A DNA stretch of 64,000 nt, taken from Cardiocondyla obscurior. Its lineage: Eukaryota > Arthropoda > Insecta > Hymenoptera > Formicidae. Position 1 is the first letter of the stretch. Each line of letters opens with the position of its first letter. The notes under the pieces are model-generated. The model made no database searches. It was not told where the DNA came from and saw only the letters and a program-made list of their open reading frames with translations. Location: positions 4,280,501 to 4,344,500 of the forward strand of contig NC_091881.1 in assembly GCF_019399895.1 (NCBI RefSeq). Reading direction: 5' to 3'. Positions 1-13,448 of this stretch are shown piece after piece. The translations under genes were made by a program, and so were the position numbers.

Positions 1-1571
1 AAATTTTATAAATATAATACATGCCAATATGATACTAATATTTTGCTTTTTTATTTCCCCCCTCCCTCACTTATTCGCGAGATAAAAATTTTTTTTACGC
101 GGTTTAAATTTTAAAATCCAGCGAAACGTTCTAATTATTTTACATAAAAATCAATTTCAATTTAGAGTAAAATACTGAAAAAATGCAAAAATGTATTTGA
201 CCAGAGTAAAAGATGTTTTAAAATGTAAAACGTAGATGAATACATGAAAACGTAAAATTGTATATATTTAACATATGTTTGTCTCATCTTATTTAATTTA
301 CCGAATGAAAAAATGTGTAAATTTTGTATACGATAATTAATTATTTCGTATAAAAAAAGATTTTATTTATAAAATTCTTTAATTTATCTCCTCATTATAT
401 ATTTTTTTCTTTTACTTTGACCTTTGCTATTATTTAATTGGTAGTTTTTTTGTAAAAAAAATTTTTAATCATATATTAATTACATAGATTCGGACGATAG
501 CATTTATATTTATTACACAGATAAATACGCACAGACGACAAAATGCAGCATCGAACTCTCGTCCCGTGCTAATTTAATTAACCGGCATTCCTGCGCGCGA
601 AAAAAATATCGCGTGCTGCGTAGCCGCGGTTGGAAATAGAATCGGGGGAGGGAAAAAAGTGCCGAATCGAAGTATTTCTGACTGTAGTGCGTTCGGCCGC
701 GATCTCGTTCATCGATTATTTATGATTTCACGTGATAGACGGATCTCGATGCCGAAATTTCTATTGAAATTTACACGTGCCCACGAGCGAACGTTTGCGA
801 ACGCTGGCGAGAATTCAGTTCACCGTGATTTTTTTTTTTTTTACACGGACCGCCTCTCCGTGGCGCAACTTGTCATAACCAAACGGCAGATCGTCGTTTC
901 TGATACAACTGAACTTTCACGTAACGGTAATAAAGCGTTGTGCTTAATTTTTATTTTTTTTTCCCTCCCCTCTCTCGTCTTTTTTACTCGAATATTTTAT
1001 AACCCACGTCGCACTTTCCGCTGCTGGCACGACGTTGTTTTTAATTCTCTACATACAAAATGCATTACATTTTTTCGAGCTTATTCCCGCGACATTTGTT
1101 ACTCCCGCGAAAAAAGTCGAAATCGCAATTTGCTGTCGCCATTTTTAATGTAGCTCTCCTTTATTTTATATTAATTTTTTTTTTTTTGTACTCGTATCAC
1201 GCTCTTACTTTCTTTATAACGCAGTCCCAATCTCGGTTTCAGAAAGCCCTTTTAATATTTTTTTTTTTTAATCTGAATATACACTTGAGAAATAATTTGT
1301 AACATGAGTTCGAATCGGCGTGTTGCGCTTTTCCGACTGATCCTTCGTCGAATACCGGTTGAAATATTTTACGCGGGGCATTGCGCGCAGCACCATATCA
1401 ATATTTCATAACCGGACGCACAACGGCGGGATTTAAAAAACCGCGCGCTGTCAGTCCGGAAAGACTAATCGAACGTAAATTAATACGTCACGCAATAATC
1501 TACTCGAATCGACGACCCCGATACGTCAGTTACACGCGATGAAAGGCAAATCGAGTTACGTCGCAATGAGC

Positions 1572-1601
1572 AGCGGCGGTAGCGGCGGCGGCGGCGGCGG
1601 C
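1572..1601. repeat. (CGG)n microsatellite
   Basis: Cagcggcggtagcggcgg followed by uninterrupted CGG units, in a locally GC-rich patch. Confidence 0.85.
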
Positions 1602-3466
1602 TAACGATGTTTCGAATTCGAGTTGCAAATCGAATTTGGCGTTATCGCACCCGCGTTGAAAACCGTGTTCCGTACAATCCTGACGCATATGCCTGCCTAA
1701 TCCATCCACGGTCTCCGTCGTCGCGACGGATTAGCCGTACGCGACGTAGGCCAATTGCGCTTAATTGCCAGTCAAGGACGCGCGTTAATTCGCTTTAATT
1801 CCGTACGGCGGATGTCGCCGTTAAAGTATGGAATTTCGATAACGCCTGTTGTTCGGTGCTTTCGCGAGCAAGCTCTTATTGTTAGAGCAGCGAAAACTTT
1901 CTTTGAGACACTCCGCCGTGTACCGAGCTCTGCTAAACGCGAAACTGTTTGTCCATCCGGGCGTTTATTACGAGTAACGAAAATGAAGTTTCTCTGCTCT
2001 GCAGCGTTATGTCGATTTCAACGTAGTAATAATCTAAAATTTTGTGAGAGAAAGAGAGAGGTTGTTCGCGAATAAAAATTCTAGTACAACAAACATGATT
2101 AAATATGTAAAATCGTAATATACCCAAATGAGGAGAAATCTCGATCGTTTTTAACCCGAAATAATTATCGAGAACTGGTCGGTGCCTTTAGCGCGGCACG
2201 GATTAGTTTATCGGAAGCGTCATTAGATCATAGACGTATCCGGCAAATCAATTCCATCTCGAAAATGGTTCGCTGGCGCCATAATCAGGAGTATAACGTA
2301 ATCTCGCGCGAGCGATGCAGTTTGCAGTGAGTGAGTTGCATATTGATGATCGTATTGACGGCTGAGCACTCAAAGAGCAAAGGGCTGCATTTATGATTGC
2401 CGTGCGGCCGCGTATCGGCCATAGTCATCGGCGCGTGCAGAGAAATTTACACCGATTACGGTGTATTTATTTCGACGCTCGTTACCCCGCGCCCGTGCGT
2501 ATCCCCCGTTTATAATTCATCCCGGATCGCGGGCAACATCAAACACGAGTATCACTTTAGCGAGTTACTAGATGCATTTAGAAAATTGCATCGGCGGTCC
2601 GTGTTTTCCTCCGGTAATTCACCGTAACAATTCGCCGGCTCGTAAGTGACCATTCGTTCACGGGAGTAATATTATTGGCGTATGTATCCCCCTCGGCGTT
2701 CGGCCGGCAATTTATTTCGCGTTTCGTATCACGGTAAACAGAGATTGCGAGTGACTTTCATCACGAAGAGGATTTTATTTTATTTCATTTCATTTTATTT
2801 TTTTTTCTCCGGCAAGTAAATGCGCACATCTCTGTTTGAAATTTATGACGGAAAGTTCCGAATATCGCGCGGAATATAAATCACCGGCGAAATATTAATT
2901 AAATGAAATCCCGGCTGGGCGCGAGCGCGAATAAATGAGCGGTTATCCTTTTAAATTACGTCTTTTTATTAGCGCGCGATAATGCAAAGTCTCCCGCTGC
3001 GTTTCGCGGGGAGGGGAAGGATATATCCAGAGTTTAAAGAACACTCCTCGACGGTGGTTGGCCGGCTAGCTAATCACGATTCCGGACAAACAGCCGTTCA
3101 ACTGCGCGGTAATATTTCATGTGGCCAACGTTCCCGCCAAAATTCGTTTTGTTCTCGTCACCGACGGACCCGGAGAGCTTTTCCTCCCGAGTGCGAAAGC
3201 ATCGGCAAGGGACGATGGTATCCTAGTATTCGCAGAACGAAAGCGCGTAGTTCAGAAACGCCAGCTGTACCGTTTTATCCCTCGAGCGAGCCACTCGTCT
3301 CCGTCTCTTTTCCCCTTCCTGTCCGTTACCAAGCTGCATTTCGCAATTTGCTTAAGCAAACCTTTCTAGAAATTCATATCCGGCTCTCCTCCGGCTCTTC
3401 GAGCCACTCTCGCGCGCGCAAACCCGTTGTCTGCAGCTTCCCGGCTCGGGGTTAGATACTCTGTGC

Positions 3467-3515
3467 ATCTGACGTTTTTAAGACATAATTCTGACGTGAC
3501 ATTTTCCTCCCGCAT
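3467..3515 (+). repeat. Dispersed short repeat, copy 1
   Basis: Shares a roughly 40-base stretch around aagacataattctgacgtga with 4110-4155, where the core reads aagacataattcagacgtga. A shorter match (aagataattcagacgtgag) is at about 28897-28915. The copies are diverged, and the element is not recognised. Confidence 0.5.
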
Positions 3516-4109
3516 CATCCGGGGGGACAGAAATCGACTTACGGGAAAATCGAAAGCGAGGGGTAGCTCCGCAATCGAGGTGTTGATCCGCCTCGGTGGT
3601 GCAGAATTACGAAAACGTCTCTGCCACGTTCTGGCGTTTCCCCGACACAACGACTTGTTAAATGTATTCGCGCGATTTATTTTACGCGTTACATTTTACG
3701 AAAAAGTTTTCGAAAATATAGTGTCACGCGCAGCCGGGGAATTAAGATACATATGTTTCATGAGTTTGCGCGAGCGTAGGCTTCATTGTGTTAAATGTCG
3801 GCCGGTAAGTGATTAATAGATGATGAATGATATCAGCAGAACGGATATACGCGGAACAAAAAAGTCAACGTGATAAAGTACTGCGCGTCAAAAATTAAAT
3901 AAACCTCGTGTGACTCGATCGGGCCTTCACTAATTACGTTAAATTATTTATACAGTTATGCCCAAAGAGAGTTTATACAGAATTTATATATATATTTTTT
4001 TTTATTTTTTGATTCATATTTATTTTATGTTGGCTGCAATACATTTTTTACGAATCTCGAAAATCCTAACTCCCGATGCGAACGCTCCGGACAGATCGCA
4101 TCTCGTGCT

Positions 4110-4155
4110 CTTGACATTTTAAGACATAATTCAGACGTGATACTTTCTTCTTGGC
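4110..4155 (+). repeat. Dispersed short repeat, copy 2
   Basis: Direct, diverged copy of 3467-3515, about 640 bases downstream. See copy 1 for the shared core. Confidence 0.5.
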
Positions 4156-4984
4156 GGGCTACGAGAGCAGACTCTGAGAGTTGAAAGTCGCGTCGAGCAG
4201 CGTCTCAAAAAGTCAAGACGACTTACTTCAAAATTAGGTCATGATTTTCTACCCATCTTTGCTGTTTAAGTAACTTTGCGTGTTTTTTTTTTTTTTTTTA
4301 ATAGGATTGCAGAATTAAAACGTTACTTTAAAAATTAATTATATATGTATATGCCCGCGCACGTATCGCTTCCATTTACGAAAACCTTTTTGAGTTAAGC
4401 CCAGATGTTAATAATAAAAAAAAAAATTATTTATACATCGTATAAGTGTTCATGCACTCTGGATTACGTAAATTATTAATTCTACACGTTCAGATTTCTT
4501 CCCAACCTCTATCTTTCTCGCAAATAAAAATTATTTATCTTATACGCTCATATTTATAAAACTCATTTAATGCAATTGGCCCATCAAGTCCTTTACCCTG
4601 AATAATTCTCGGTGTTATTTTTTAGCAATTTCTCTATAATTACGTCGTGATTTTCGCGCGCGACTATGCGAGCGTACGTGCTCAAAAGGATCGTACGTGC
4701 TCCACTAACAACGCGAAAAACTCTTTTTGCTGCATAAAGTGGCTAAGATAGACCAGGAAACACGCGTGAATCTTTCGGGGCGCGGCGTGTGCCGTTATAT
4801 AATTTTCACGGGATTTACGGAACCGAGCCTCGTTTTGCGAAACACACGTATTCCGCCTTACGCGAAAATCCTCATTAATAATTTAATGGCGCGCGTCGCC
4901 GCTTATAATCCCGCCTCAAACAATGTCTATTCGCTTTGTCGCGGTGGGCTCCCTCCATTTAATTTAATATCACCGTCGTTTCGG

Positions 4985-5003
4985 TCGTCGTCGTCGTCGT
5001 CGT
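4985..5003. repeat. (TCG)n microsatellite
   Basis: Six TCG units in succession. Confidence 0.85.
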
Positions 5004-5170
5004 TACGGTGCTCGACGTTACGGAATAATTCTCAAAGAATATTATTTTCAGTGGCATTGATCGCACAAGGGACCGCATAAGCGCGCGCGGACGACGCTTT
5101 TTCGTCCGGCGACAATCGATAAACGGCCACTTGAACCTGATGAAAACGTAATTCGCGAACCGAGATGTGA

Positions 5171-5197
5171 AAGAGAGAGAGAGAAAGAGAGAGAAAG
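5171..5197. repeat. (GA)n microsatellite
   Basis: Interrupted GA dinucleotide run. Confidence 0.8.
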
Positions 5198-7968
5198 ATT
5201 CATCGACTGTAAGGAATAAGTAAACCCTGTGACCGTACGACCGAGTCTCTTTTACCTCCATCTTCTCGCGGCTCTAACTCCCTCGTTTCCTTTTGCTACA
5301 CAAATGGCACCGAACCGTATCCGCGTAATCCACGAAGAAACGACTTCGTTACTGGATTTTCTGTACCGTAACCGGCCGACGACGATGGCGCCGTTGACGA
5401 ATAGATGCCGGTCGTCTATCTGCCGTGGTCGCCGACGATAAGGCACTTTAAACGCGTTTTATTGATTACGGCAGTAAACAAAATGAGTATTCGCCATTTA
5501 ACGCAGCTTGACTGCTATTCATCCTTTTGATACGTTTAACTAAAACCTTTTTACTTTCAACTGGGATGTCTTCTAACGTATATTCTTCTAACGTGATTCG
5601 ATCTAAGTTCTTTTTTTTCTTTTTTCTTTTCTTTTATTTAGATAGAATTTATTTGATATATAGTTCGCGAATGACACACATTGCCGCATCAACTATATCA
5701 GTTGAAAATAGCTTTTCGCTTTATATGGATTTATATCATTCGAAACAAATTCGTTCGTCTTTCTTTTTGCTGGCCTTAGCTATTCTTAAGAACTCTTAAA
5801 TCTCCTTTTGTATAGTGCCGTGTGCGTTCAAATAGGATATCCTGCCGCGAGATTACGATGGGTTTTTCACAAAAGGCCTCCTTCGCTTTCGAGATAGCGA
5901 TCTTATCTACTCGCGACAGACTGCGAAAGTTATGTATATATATTTATCGCAAAAAAGACAAAAGTACGAGAGACTCCTAATTAAAACGAATTTTGAAAAA
6001 ATCAATTTTTTTTTCTGGCGCACATGCAACGCTGGCTTTTGTCTCCAGTCACGTGGACTTTTATAACGAGTACCTTCGAACTCTTCTGACTGTGTCGATT
6101 ATCCCTCCGTTCTTCCCTCTTTTTTTTTTCCTCTTTTTCCCACCCTCATTTTTACGCGTATATCGTCGCACACGTTCTACTTTGCAAGTAGTATTGTGTC
6201 GTGCAAGGACCGAAGACGTTTCTCAAAGGATTTTCTCGCGTTACCGCGTTTTCCTTCCTCCCCGCGCTCCCCTCGCCACGTCTTTCCTTTTACCGGTAGA
6301 CGCGACTCGGCGCCGACGATGGGATTGCACGGTCGCGGGGTGGAAAACGGAAGTGTGGGACGCGAGTACCGCGTGGAGGAGGACCAAACAAACGTAGAAG
6401 AAGAAAATGAGAAAAAAAAAAAAAAAAAAAAAAAACGAGAGAGAGATCGGGGGAGGTTGAAGGAAACGGTGGACGGGAGGGAAAGACGGACGGTTCTTTT
6501 GAACTGATGCGCGCACCGGGCGAGCTGCTCTGATTTGCAAAGGCATTTCCGGGATTGCCCTCCCTCTGTGTAGCGCGTCGCATTTATTCTCTTACCCCCT
6601 TGCTTCCGTCTCTCACCCTCGTTCCGGTGACGAGGCCACTTTCGAAGCGAAGCGTCTCTCTGCAATAGCGTGTTTCTCCCGTATTTCGCGGGATGTTCCC
6701 CCTAATCCCTGTCGATTGTCCCGATACAGCTGGGGCGAATCGATATCTCCGCGATGGTGACGACGAGTCCATTAAATATGTGTTTCGACTGTTTACCCGA
6801 CGCAAGTAACGCGATTGAAACCGAGACATTATCGGAAACAAAGATCCCCTCTCCGTTCGATTTCAAGCGACATTCATTATTTATTCTACTGTTTTATTTA
6901 TATCCCCTTGCGCGCCTCCGATAAATATAGAACGGTCAAATATTAATATTGCATAATCTAATAATTAATTCATTTCAGACACTTCGTGATTTGCGTTCCA
7001 AATAGACTCGCTGTCAAATGTTTTATTTTACGAATTTCGCTTTAAAGCCGATAGTAAACGGCACCTTCGGAATAATTGATCCCCCGCTAAAATACGGGAC
7101 AATGCGGCTCGTTGTTGTTTTACGAACGACGCCACCCGCTCTAGCGAAAGCCTGATAAATTCTTTAGCCGTTTGCAAGTTCCCAAAAAAAATGCGCGCGA
7201 TGTAGCCCCGGTGCGTTCGGCCACCACGGTAGGACGCAGCAGCTCATGCGAGCGGCAATTTTCTGCGACGTGACAAACGTCAATTAAATGACGCCCGCGG
7301 ACTCGCGGTGTAAACAATACGAAATTCAATAAACTTCTCTGTACCCGGCGCACGCGAAAGTTCAATATTTGACTCGGCCGTAGATTAAGCTCGAAAGCCC
7401 GGCGCGCATTGAACTTTCGAGATTGCTCTCCCGCCGCCTACGTCGTCGCCATTAATCGAATATGACAACTTTGACTACCGGATCAATGATCATCCGGAGT
7501 TTTCGGTAACTATCCGCGTTTCTTTCGCTCGACTTGGGGCTCAAAGCCGCGTGAAAAAGCCACCACTTTTTCAGTTATCCCAAAAATCTGCGAGGAAAAT
7601 TGCGGAAGAGAGCCGAGGATATTTATAAGAAGAATACTTTTACTAGCGAATTAATAATTAGAAATTATAATTTAAATCAGGTAATCAATTTTTTTTTCTT
7701 TTTAATTTGTCCTCGGCAATTTATCGGAATTGCGATTAATTTGTTTTTAATTTACAATACATGTCAATATTTCTGCCAATAAATAACATTTACCAGATAT
7801 TTTATATAAAAGAAAATAAAGTTACGTCGGTGTTGAAATAATTTCTTTCTCGCCCGTTTGGTTCTCACTTTCAATTGTCACTCTTTACCCGCTCGATCCC
7901 TTTCTCCGGACTGTCGTTATTATGTCTCAAACTTCCATTCTCACGAATCAGAAGAAAAAGAAAGTTAA

Positions 7969-8012
7969 AAAGAAAAGAAAAGAAAAGAAAAGAAAAAAAA
8001 AAAAGAAAAAAT
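7969..8012. repeat. (AAAAG)n pentanucleotide repeat and poly-A
   Basis: At least five AAAAG units running into a poly-A stretch. Confidence 0.8.
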
Positions 8013-9290
8013 AAAGTTTGGGCAAAGAAACTTTGCACAAGTTCTTTTATTTCTGTCTTCGTAATTCTGAAAAATCGTTAAGAGAGAGCCCGGCCTTATT
8101 TTTTGCAAATTTTATTTCCGAAGCTACCCAACGTCCAAACGCGTTCCCGGTGTGTTCTTAGTTTCGTCGCGATCAGGTGAGCAATGCCGTGTAATTACAC
8201 ATGACGTGTGTACTAATTCATAATGGTTTGCTGGCGCCTTGAATTTGGTTTTCGCTTCCGTCGCGCCCACATGTAACAAGGCCGAACCCTCTAATTGAAC
8301 CCCCGCAGGAATGCTTCTGCAGGAGGTTTCCTATCAGAGAGGATTACAATACGCGGGTAACCATGGGCGAACGGCGTTGGCGACAGGTAAACGCAGGCCG
8401 CATGCCTCTGGTCAGGCACGCTGGCAAATATCAATTAGCTTCGCTAATGAGAAATCTCGCCTGGCATCAATGTTAGTTACGTAAATGCGCGCACACGTCC
8501 TTTGTACCCGTTAAATAAAAAAAAAAAAAAAAAAGAAGAACCTGAGGTCCCGGTCACTCGTCATTTACTTGAACCTACCATAGAAGGAGGGCGAACTCTC
8601 CTCGAAAAGTTGAAGCGTTCGAGAAACGTAAGTGGCTTGAAATAATTAAAATCAATCGAGGAAAAACGACTCGATAATTCGACTTGTTAAATTTTAGATT
8701 TTAATCTTTCTTTTCAATAACAAAAATATTAATATAAACCTAAGCGCGCTTTAATTAATTGCGTGATATTTAGCGAAGCGTTCCGATAAAATCCGATTGC
8801 GGTAATTAAAAGTGTTGTTGTGGGGGGAGAGGGAAGGAGCTCCGAGTGGCGAATTACGTCGATGTTGAAGCGTAATCTCCGCTTACGAATCGAATAGAAA
8901 TTCATTTCAAGCCGGAATATATGTGGAACCCTTCCGCAAAATCTATTGCGGGCAAGAAACTTCATCAGAACCGCAGCAACTTCCTCCATTCAAGAATAGT
9001 CGCGTGACACCGCGACAATGAGGCAAACGCGCCGTTCTTTTGAGCCTGTTTGCCTGCACCCGGCATTGTTCTCCGACTTCGCATTGTGCTGCGAACTTTC
9101 GAGTGTAATAACAATAAGAAACGTGCATTAAAACGCACGACGTTTGCGCATAAAGAAGACGTGTTAAAGCGCGAAAGTACGCTTAAAAAAAATGTTCATT
9201 GTTTTATCAAACGGTCCAATTAATTCATTAATAGCCGTCTCACCCGTAACGTAATATTATTAGATATTTCAGCGATAAATTATTTCTAGC

Positions 9291-9890
9291 TCAATGATCG
9301 TAATTCGAAACATTTGTAATTCCAAACTTATTACTTTCGAAAGTTTCCAACCGAAGATTGACCCGCCCAAGATATCCCCGATTCACTTCGGCGTTCAATT
9401 TACTTGCCGCCAGTTAATATTCGAGAATAATGAAAGACACGACCTCGTTCGTCTTCTATCGCGGGTAGAGTTGCCCGGTCCTTGCATCGAGTACTTGGCC
9501 AAAGTGCTGTCGCCAATGACGCTCGAGGCGAAGCCGTTCGATCAGTCGCCGAGCATTACTACTTAACTTGTTTCCCGAGCGGTTCCCGGCCAACTCTAGG
9601 GATCCCGGTTTTCGAGTTTGCTCCCGTCTCGGTCTTACCCTCGAACTAGGTGCGAATGGCTCTCTCGATTTTGACGCGCGATGCACCGAATTTACCGATA
9701 ACTTCGACAGCGCCGACGACTTCGGCCGGGATAGGAGAGCTTTCTCGAAAGGCGAAAGCTTCGTCCGTTTGGCTTCGTATGTCGCGATACAATTGAACTT
9801 CGATTACCTCCCAAGAAGACCGTTCGTGAACTTTGCACGTGTCGCCCCGGTCTTGGCAACCCATCCCTGACCTTGGACGACTTCAATATT
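9291..9890. other. CpG-rich block with overlapping open frames, no protein recognised
   Basis: Frames 9294-9566 and 9568-9870 on the plus strand are back to back in different phases, with open frames on the minus strand as well. CpG-rich DNA with few stops explains this. No splice-bounded exon could be drawn. Confidence 0.5.
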
Positions 9891-11300
9891 TTAGTTGCCG
9901 CAAGATATATATTTTGCCGTCTCTGATCGAAGCGGTTAAAGTAGCGGTCTCTCGCAAAGCAGTTCGGAAATAACTAGGAATGAAGATAGATCGCAGCGCG
10001 GTTTAGCCGCGCGATAAAAAAAAAAAAAAGTGTAACGTCTTTGGTACTAAATAATATCGCTATCATTTATTACAGCACGCTGAGCCGACATTACTTCTTT
10101 TCAACCAAGCTAATAAATTACTTAACTACATTAATTTTCGAAATTATTAAATATCGAGAAAGTTAATTTTTTAATTATTTAAAGTATTTAACAGTTGTCC
10201 GTGTAAGTCTTTGTTTCGATTCGACAATAAAATAATACCTACATTTTATATTTTAGACAATTTTATTTTTAAAACTTAACTTTTTCAATTCTCTAAAATA
10301 TCGCGCGATTGACTCTCAATATGCACGAATTTAGAAGGTTTTAAAATGGAAATTGCAATACCGTTTCAATCCACTCTCTCTCTTTTTCTCTCTCTCTTAC
10401 TCTCTTTTTCTGACTCTCTGTGAACTTTTGACGACATTCTCCGCGTAAATTCACCCTCTCTCGCTTCCTCGCCTTTACCACGCTTTTTCTTAGACTCGGA
10501 AGTTTAAAGAAGTTTGCTTATGCCGCAATCAAGAGAAAGAATAAGAAGGATCTGTCTTATTTATCTTTCCTCTCGGCGGAAAACTTGATAGCCCGGCTTG
10601 GCTTGGCTTCGATATAATCTCCCCTTGGCAAGTCGAGGGAGCGGAAAATGATAGGTAAATTTTAAACTTCGGTTTAAGAAAAAAATAAAATAAAATAAAA
10701 TATATATATATATAGCCTGTGTAAATAATAATGTTCACACTGATATATACGTGTGAATTTTCCGAACCGTTTTCCATTATGATACAACCGTATCAAAATT
10801 AGCGGCGTCGCATATCGATACTAAGCAGCCCTATACATATTTTATTAATAAAATGCCAAATGCTATATCTTCGTAATGAACGACTCTCTCGCGCGCGGCC
10901 CGTGCAATCTAGTCCAGCCCATGTAAACTCAGCGTACCGGAGTTTGTAGATCGCAGGCGGGATGACGTCATCGGCTATCTTCCTTTGAATAGGAATGCAA
11001 TGCGGTAGAAACTAGATCGATACCGCGCGAAGGAGAACTTAGGGACGCCGGGTCAACATATCTATCGCGCCGCGTTACTCCGCGCGATCGAGTCCGGGGA
11101 AAATTCTGTCTGCGAATATCGCGTGCCGGGGAAAAACGAAAGGGAGATTGAAGGAGGGGAACACAGATGCACTTTTAGCACCTTTGAATACCATTGCCGT
11201 CGCACGTCGTGCGTGCGAGTCCGCGGGAACTAGTATATACCAGTGGAGGTTGAAAAGCACGAGGGGACCATTGATTCCTCGAGAAGCACTTCTGCGAACC

Positions 11301-11378
11301 CTTCTTTCTTTCTTTCTTTCTTTCCTTCTCGCCTCTTACTTTTTTTTTCCTTTCTTTCTTTTTTTTTTCTTTTTTTTT
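11301..11378. repeat. (TTTC)n repeat and polypyrimidine tract
   Basis: Five TTTC units, then a nearly pure T/C tract. Open frames drawn here on both strands are low-complexity artefacts. Confidence 0.8.
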
Positions 11379-13428
11379 GTTCTCATTCGTGCGTCGACAT
11401 CTCGTTGCTGACGTTCGCGAGCTTTTCCTTTTTTTCGCTTGGCTTCGCCTCTCCTTTTCATGACCGCGCAGTCGAAAGTTGGTAACAGCGCATTGTGACG
11501 GGAAATTGACGGCGTCGCGGGGAGAGACAGCCCCTTTTGATCGCAAGTCGCGCGAAACCGTATCGCGAGCGTCGATCGAACTTGGGAGTACTCATGGAAG
11601 TCGATATAAAAATATAAGGGACGGTAAATTAATCTCGTTCTTGTTGGGACGAATCGGCGCACCGAGCGAATATTAAGTTTGGTACACGGCGTTAAAAAAA
11701 AAATTGTGTATTTCCTTTTACGCGTTATCGTTACTTTATTGTAATATTTCACAATTTATTTAATTTGCTGCTCAATGACGCTCTCCTCGCCTACGTGATT
11801 ACTTACGTAACTGATTTTGATCAACGCACCCGTCGCGCGCACGGCACCTGCTTGTTAAATCGTTACGAAAGCGGATGACGCTTTATCGAACGATGCCACA
11901 GAAGAAGGACGAGATTAAGCACGGCGTGATAAATAATAATTTGACTAAATTAGTACATATCCTGCACGCGACCTACTTCAAATATGTCACGAACGACAAT
12001 TGTAAAATATTAATACTCATTGTTTCAATTAGTGATCTCTCGAGCGTGTTGTAACAAACGTACAATAAAAGTAATAATCACTTTAAGACGCCGTAATTAA
12101 ATTCTTCAAAAAATTATTGTGCCTTATAGTATCCCATTGTACGCTTCGCGGAAACGCGCGACAGTCCGCGCTGCTGCGATCTCGCCGAGTGGGGAAAAGT
12201 GCCGTCATCTTTGATTAACGGCGTCATTCGCGACAATCCGATTATTATAGGAGCAGTATTAATCGCCGTCGGAATTGAAATCTAAGGGGGCGGAATGCGC
12301 GTGCACCGCGCGCACCAGCGCACCGCCCGTGCACCACGTTAATCCTCCTATGGAATTATCTACGTACGGCTGCTCGCCGATTATTCCCCGTAGACGAGCT
12401 GCCGGCTTGATTCGCGCGATACTGCTAAATAATTTGTAGAAGTGAATCGGTTCGCGTCTGTTAAAATATTTATCCTTAACTCGGGCGGTCGGAATCCTCG
12501 AAAAATCACGGAAATTTATCGACGCGATCACGTCGGGTTTAATATTGTCCAAAGAAGAAAAAAAGGAACAAGAAAAAAAAAAAAAAAAGAAAGATTGCCC
12601 GACCGTCCTGCAAATGCAATCAAATTAGCTGACTTCATAACTTTAACGGATACCTCCATCAGATAAAGAGTCCCGGAAAATTTTAGGCGAGGTTACTCAT
12701 TGTCTAACTTCATAAATATACATTGTATCATGGAATAGGTAATGTAATCAGTATAAGTATCGGGAGATTAACATACTTGCTGTCTCATGAAGTTAAACCG
12801 CTTGGCAAATCAATTTAAATAATGGCATTATTAGATCCACACATTTTTTTTTCCCCCGGCTGTCGCACTCGTTTCCTTAATTCTGTATCTGGATAACGTA
12901 ATGCTCGCGAACGCCCGGCGACAGGCCGACCGATATTCCCGCGTGTACAATATGCATGTTAATTTTTAATATTACCCCTCCCGGCGATATTCGACGCCGC
13001 ATATATGCATATCGGTGATCTCGAAAGGAATAACGATTTCACGGCATTGCCCGGCGTGTAATTCTTCCGTTTCGTCACGCCCCGGCACGGGGAAAAGATC
13101 CTCCTGCGCGGATTAAACATAGCGCGCGAGCGCGCGTGTTATGGATTTTTAGACGCGATTGCGTGCTCTCTCGCCTCGCCTCGCATGAATTTTGCAATAA
13201 AAGCCGCGTCGGAGGCGCCCACTTATTTTCTCTCTTGGTAGCGCCGCTCCCAACATATTCTCTGCTGGCTCTCCCTTTTCAACCATCCCTTCCGCCCTGC
13301 CGCCCCGGCTCCAACCCCCTTGTCTACTCTCGTGGAATTTCCCTTCCGCATAGTTCCTCGGCACTTCTCACGTCAGCTGCGATCGCTCGTTCGTGAAATT
13401 CCACGACGCTCGATATCGGTCTTTCTAG

Positions 13429-13448
13429 CTCTCTCTCTCTCTCTCTCT
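13429..13448. repeat. (CT)n microsatellite
   Basis: Uninterrupted CT run inside a 200-base pyrimidine-rich stretch. Confidence 0.85.

Larger units (their letters stand above)
1..9290. other. No gene supported; upstream or 5'-intronic DNA
   Basis: AT-rich at first (1-560), then mixed DNA with CpG-rich patches at 600-3800. It contains many poly-T/poly-A runs, the CGG, TCG, GA and AAAAG repeats and the diverged repeat pair listed separately. The open frames present are short, overlap on both strands and show no recognisable protein. Confidence 0.6.

Noticed and set aside
1306..1320. gagttcgaatcgg, resembling a tRNA B box
   Set aside because: No A box, acceptor stem or anticodon arm could be folded around it.
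3761..3804. Possible first coding exon MSLRERRLHCVKCRP ending at ccg|gtaagt in phase 0
   Set aside because: Phase fits exon a but it has no membrane segment, and 30 kb separates them; nothing beyond the donor supports it.
2982..3816. Overlapping plus frames of 157 and 129 codons
   Set aside because: Arg/Ser-rich text typical of CpG-rich non-coding DNA; no splice-bounded exon and no domain.
6177..6665. 162-codon minus-strand frame and its overlapping companions
   Set aside because: They run through a 24-base poly-A/T tract and purine-rich DNA; three minus frames and one plus frame are open together, a composition effect.
9294..9870. Back-to-back plus-strand frames in a CpG-rich block, considered as a frameshifted gene
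   Set aside because: The joined protein resembles nothing known, and antisense frames are equally open.
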